This document shows positions 5,932 through 7,929 of a stretch of 7,929 nucleotides of DNA, piece by piece. The translations under genes and the position numbers were made by a program. Position 1 is the stretch's first letter. Every line of letters begins with the position of its first letter. The notes under the pieces were generated by a model. It made no database searches, was not told where the DNA came from, and was given only the letters and a program-made list of their open reading frames with translations. The stretch is from Bacillota bacterium (lineage in GTDB: Bacteria > Bacillota > Clostridia > Acetivibrionales > DSM-1351). The stretch covers positions 1-7,929 of the forward strand of contig JAEZIV010000055.1 in assembly GCA_023436515.1 (NCBI GenBank), read 5' to 3'.

Positions 5932-7104
5932 TTAGAGCTGTTCTACCGCTGACTTTAGCTGACTCAGGGCTTTTTCAATAATTGACCTTGGACATGCCAC
6001 ATTCATTCTCATAAATCCCTCACCATTTTTTCCGAAATATGTTCCGGCACTCATAGCCAGACCGGCCTTTTGTACAATAAAATCAGTGAGCTGTTTTCCA
6101 GTCACACCCAACTGCCTGAAGTCGAGCCAGAGCATATAGGTTCCTCCGGGACGGGTGAGCTTTATCACAGGAAGGTGCTTATGGCAAAATTCCATAACAG
6201 TATTAATGTTTCCTTCAATATATGGGATCAGCTGATCCAACCACTCCTCTCCATATTGGTAGGCTGCCTGTGTTGCAACCAGGCTGAAGCAATTATTACA
6301 CTCAATATGGAGCTTGGCCCAGGCTCTTTCAAAGGCTGCCTTGCTTTTTTCGTCAGGGAATATTACAATGGCTGATTGAAGTCCGGCAAGATTAAAGGTT
6401 TTGCTTGCAGCAATACAGGTAAAAGTCAATTTTCTTGCTTCTTCAGATATTGCTGAAAAGGGTATGTGCTTATTGCCCCATAAAACTATGTCAGAATGAA
6501 TTTCATCTGCAATTACCTTTATGCCATACTTAATACATATTTCGCTTAACCGCTCAAGCTCCTCCCTTGTCCAAACCCGCCCCACCGGATTATGGGGGCT
6601 GCATAAAATCAGCCATTTGGCTCCCAGCCTTGCCTTAGCCTCAAGATCCTCAAAGTCCATGGAATAGTGTCCATCGGTTTCTTTTAAGGGATTTTCCAGC
6701 AACTCCCTCTGTGCATCCTTTACCACATTAAAAAAAGGACGATAAACCGGAGTCTGAATGATTATTTTGTCCTCCGGACAGGTTAGTTCCCTGATCAGCA
6801 TACATATAGAAGGCACTACTCCCAAGCTGCCACACATAAGTGACGTATCTATCTCCCAAGCCTTTCGCCGCCTTTGAAAAGCAGCTACTGCAGCAAAGTA
6901 GCCTTCAGGCTTTACTGTATAGCCATATATACCCTTTTGGGTACGTGTTTTTATTGCGTCAATTATGGGCTCGGCCGCTTTAAAGTCCATATCGGCAACC
7001 CATAGGGGGATTAAGTCCTTGTTGCCGTAAAGACTTTCAAGCTCTGTATACTTCTCCGCATCCGTCCCTCTTCGGTCAATTATTTCATCAAAGTTATATA
7101 TCAC
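5932..7104 (-). CDS. PLP-dependent C-S lyase / aminotransferase, MalY/PatB family
   Basis: This fold-type I PLP enzyme is a cytoplasmic cystathionine beta-lyase or cysteine-S-conjugate lyase, releasing a thiol, pyruvate and ammonia; some members also act as aminotransferases. In numbering from the upstream ATG (394 residues): NFDEIIDRRGTDAEK and PLWVADMDF near the N-terminus, GIYGYT (Y65), SPHNPVGR (N176), ADEIHSDI (D204), SKTFNLAGLQ with Schiff-base lysine K239, and FMRMNVACPR with the carboxylate-binding arginine R370. I prefer the GTG at 7104, giving 390 residues, the length of E. coli MalY: GAGGTG sits four bases ahead of it, and family members start at about YNFDEIIDRRGT. The ATG at 7116 has no Shine-Dalgarno. 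The gene is monocistronic between tRNA-Leu and a strong terminator. No damage is seen. The exact substrate cannot be assigned. Confidence 0.93.
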   Translation of the reverse strand: MIYNFDEIIDRRGTDAEKYTELESLYGNKDLIPLWVADMDFKAAEPIIDAIKTRTQKGIYGYTVKPEGYFAAVAAFQRRRKAWEIDTSLMCGSLGVVPSICMLIRELTCPEDKIIIQTPVYRPFFNVVKDAQRELLENPLKETDGHYSMDFEDLEAKARLGAKWLILCSPHNPVGRVWTREELERLSEICIKYGIKVIADEIHSDIVLWGNKHIPFSAISEEARKLTFTCIAASKTFNLAGLQSAIVIFPDEKSKAAFERAWAKLHIECNNCFSLVATQAAYQYGEEWLDQLIPYIEGNINTVMEFCHKHLPVIKLTRPGGTYMLWLDFRQLGVTGKQLTDFIVQKAGLAMSAGTYFGKNGEGFMRMNVACPRSIIEKALSQLKSAVEQL

Positions 7105-7114
7105 TTTGCACCTC
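7102..7114 (-). promoter_or_regulatory. Ribosome binding site that decides a GTG start
   Basis: GAGGTG (7114-7109) followed by CAAA and GTG (7104-7102). The nearby ATG at 7116-7114 overlaps this site and has only AT-rich sequence before it, so initiation at GTG is favoured for the C-S lyase gene. Confidence 0.6.
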
Positions 7115-7132
7115 ATTTATTGAATTTTTTAT

Positions 7133-7161
7133 ATAATATTGTTTTTTCTTTAAATTCTGAA
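7133..7161 (-). promoter_or_regulatory. Putative weak promoter of the C-S lyase gene
   Basis: TTCAGA (7161-7156), 17 nt and TATTAT (7138-7133) on the minus strand, four and five matches to consensus. It lies after the tRNA-Leu terminator hairpin, overlapping its U-tract, and about 29 nt ahead of the GTG start. The whole gap is AT-rich, so chance matches are likely. Confidence 0.35.
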
Positions 7162-7200
7162 AAATAAAAATGCTATCAAACTGAGTTTGATAGCATTTTT
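7160..7200 (-). terminator. Rho-independent terminator of tRNA-Leu
   Basis: On the minus strand AAAAATGCTATCAAAC pairs perfectly with GTTTGATAGCATTTTT around a TCA loop (7200-7166); the 3' arm is U-rich and is followed by ATTTTTC. The stem begins immediately at the CCA end of the tRNA. No group II intron follows it, in contrast with the tRNA-fMet terminator. Confidence 0.92.
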
Positions 7201-7288
7201 GGTGCCGAAGACCGGAATCGAACCGGTACGGAGGGTTAACTCCGCAGGATTTTAAGTCCTGTGCGTCTGCCAGTTCCGCCACTTCGGC
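7200..7288 (-). tRNA. tRNA-Leu (UAA)
   Basis: This is an 89-nt class II tRNA. The acceptor arms GCCGAAG (7288-7282) and CTTCGGC pair fully, with ACCA encoded. The anticodon stem-loop is CAGGA-CTTAAAA-TCCTG, anticodon TAA. A long variable arm CGGAG...CTCCG with loop TTAACC is diagnostic of Leu/Ser/Tyr tRNAs, and the T arm is ACCGG-TTCGATT-CCGGT. It decodes UUA and UUG, which are frequent in low-GC genomes. A six-pair leader hairpin CGCAGA-AATTAA-TCTGCG (7305-7288) includes the first tRNA base and could compete with the acceptor stem before RNase P cleavage. Confidence 0.97.
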
Positions 7289-7313
7289 GCAGATTAATTT
7301 CTGCGACTAGCTT

Positions 7314-7343
7314 ATTATAATACTATAACCCTGCCAGTGTCAA
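7314..7343 (-). promoter_or_regulatory. Consensus sigma-A-type promoter of tRNA-Leu
   Basis: Perfect TTGACA (7343-7338), an 18-nt spacer and perfect TATAAT (7319-7314) on the minus strand, with transcription expected near 7307, just ahead of the leader hairpin and tRNA. Confidence 0.88.
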
Positions 7344-7382
7344 CACCTAATTATGTTACAAATGAAACTTTTTAAGTCAAAT

Positions 7383-7417
7383 ATAAAGGGATAACTCGAT
7401 ACAGTTTAACCCTTTAT
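7383..7417 (-). terminator. Likely 3' hairpin of the S1-domain gene
   Basis: On the minus strand ATAAAGGG pairs with CCCTTTAT (eight pairs). An inner stem TTAAACT/AGTTA with a mismatch and a bulge closes a GTATCG loop. It lies 59 nt after the stop codon. The tail ATTTGACTT is only weakly U-rich and already leads into the tRNA-Leu promoter region, so efficiency is uncertain. Confidence 0.5.
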
Positions 7418-7476
7418 TCAATCAAATATACGCGCCTATTATATGCGTGCAAATAATAACTCCAAACCTACAAGCA

Positions 7477-7908
7477 TTAATACTGAGCGGATTTTCTGTA
7501 GCCTCCGCCTCCACGCTTTGAATCCACACTTTTTTTCAGATCGTGCAGCTTTTCATCACTATCCTTCATAAACTTTGCTAATCTATCCTCAAAAGAAAGA
7601 TTGCCTGTTGTGTTACGGGAATTTGTCCATTCTACTTCAACGGGAGGTTTTGAGATTATAACAGGAGGCTTCTGATCACTGGCCTTTTTTATTGAAAGGC
7701 CTATCTTGCCGTTTGGATCCAGTGTCAATACCTTAACTTTTACAACCTGATTTTCTTTAAGGTGGGAGCTTATGTCCTTAACATACTCCTGAGCAACTTC
7801 AGAAATGTGAACCAAGCCTGTTTTACCTTCCGGCAGTTGTATAAATGCTCCAAACGCAGTTATTCCGGTTACCTTACCTTCAATTATCTGACCTACTTCA
7901 AGCGGCAT
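7477..7908 (-). CDS. yabR: S1-domain RNA-binding protein, YabR-like
   Basis: This 143-residue cytoplasmic protein has one N-terminal S1 (OB-fold) domain at about residues 4-75, with the usual signatures EVGQIIEGKVTGITAFGAF, GKTGLVHISEVA and GKIGLSIKKA. A proline-rich linker (81-90) follows. Then comes a charged helix-prone stretch, SFEDRLAKFMKDSDEKLHDL (about 105-124), and a Gly/basic tail, KRGGGGYRKSAQY. This order is typical of clostridial relatives of Bacillus YabR and general stress protein 13, thought to bind RNA or ribosomes; the precise role is not settled. I chose ATG 7908 because MPLEVGQ is the family start. A TTG codon further upstream would translate the GAGGAGG site (7927-7921) itself. 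The distance of about 12 nt from that site to the ATG is longer than usual. The gene is complete; its promoter is outside the window. Confidence 0.92.
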   Translation of the reverse strand: MPLEVGQIIEGKVTGITAFGAFIQLPEGKTGLVHISEVAQEYVKDISSHLKENQVVKVKVLTLDPNGKIGLSIKKASDQKPPVIISKPPVEVEWTNSRNTTGNLSFEDRLAKFMKDSDEKLHDLKKSVDSKRGGGGYRKSAQY

Positions 7909-7929
7909 AAAATAAGAAATCCTCCTCAA

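Noticed and set aside
7094..7282. Minus-strand ORF starting MAELADAQDLKSCG
   Set aside because: It is the conceptual translation of tRNA-Leu and its terminator, a well-known false-positive protein type.
1..7929. CRISPR array, integron or phage attachment site
   Set aside because: No regularly spaced repeats, integrase gene or duplicated tRNA end is visible in the window.

Overview
The window comes from a low-GC Gram-positive bacterium, most likely a member of Clostridia. This rests on AT-rich intergenic DNA, strong AGGAGG-type ribosome binding sites, sigma-A-like promoters, U-tailed hairpin terminators, tRNA genes that encode their CCA ends, and proteins of typical Firmicutes style. I cannot name the species from sequence alone. 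Every gene I can support lies on the minus strand, so transcription runs from high to low coordinates.

In transcription order: (1) 7908-7477, a small S1-domain RNA-binding protein of the YabR type with a hairpin after it. (2) 7343-7160, a tRNA-Leu(UAA) gene with its own consensus promoter and a near-perfect terminator. (3) 7104-5932, a MalY/PatB-type PLP-dependent C-S lyase or aminotransferase that probably starts at GTG, followed by a long palindromic terminator at 5853-5812. (4) 5715-572, a compact five-gene unit: ABC ATPase, two ABC-2 permeases (the second overlapping the first by 14 nt), a HisKA_3-type membrane histidine kinase and a NarL/LuxR-type response regulator. (5) 571-241, a gene-poor stretch with two stacked promoters for the next gene and one doubtful 32-codon ORF. 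(6) 240-165, initiator tRNA-fMet(CAU) and its terminator. (7) 123 to the left edge, the first 123 nt of a group II intron that begins exactly at the end of that terminator's U-tract.

The five-gene unit has the composition of the Bacillus subtilis lnrJKLMN (yfiJKLMN) linearmycin-resistance locus, but with the transporter genes before the sensor genes. A reasonable model is that the kinase senses an envelope-active compound or membrane stress, phosphorylates the regulator, and the regulator raises expression of the transporter and of its own genes. The operon promoter has a good -10 but no recognisable -35, which fits activator dependence.

The observation most worth following is the group II intron boundary. 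The bases GUGUG, a GNRA-capped domain I hairpin and the downstream conserved block look like a bacterial class C (IIC) intron, and the position directly 3' of a Rho-independent terminator is the known target preference of that class. Only the 5' end is inside the window.
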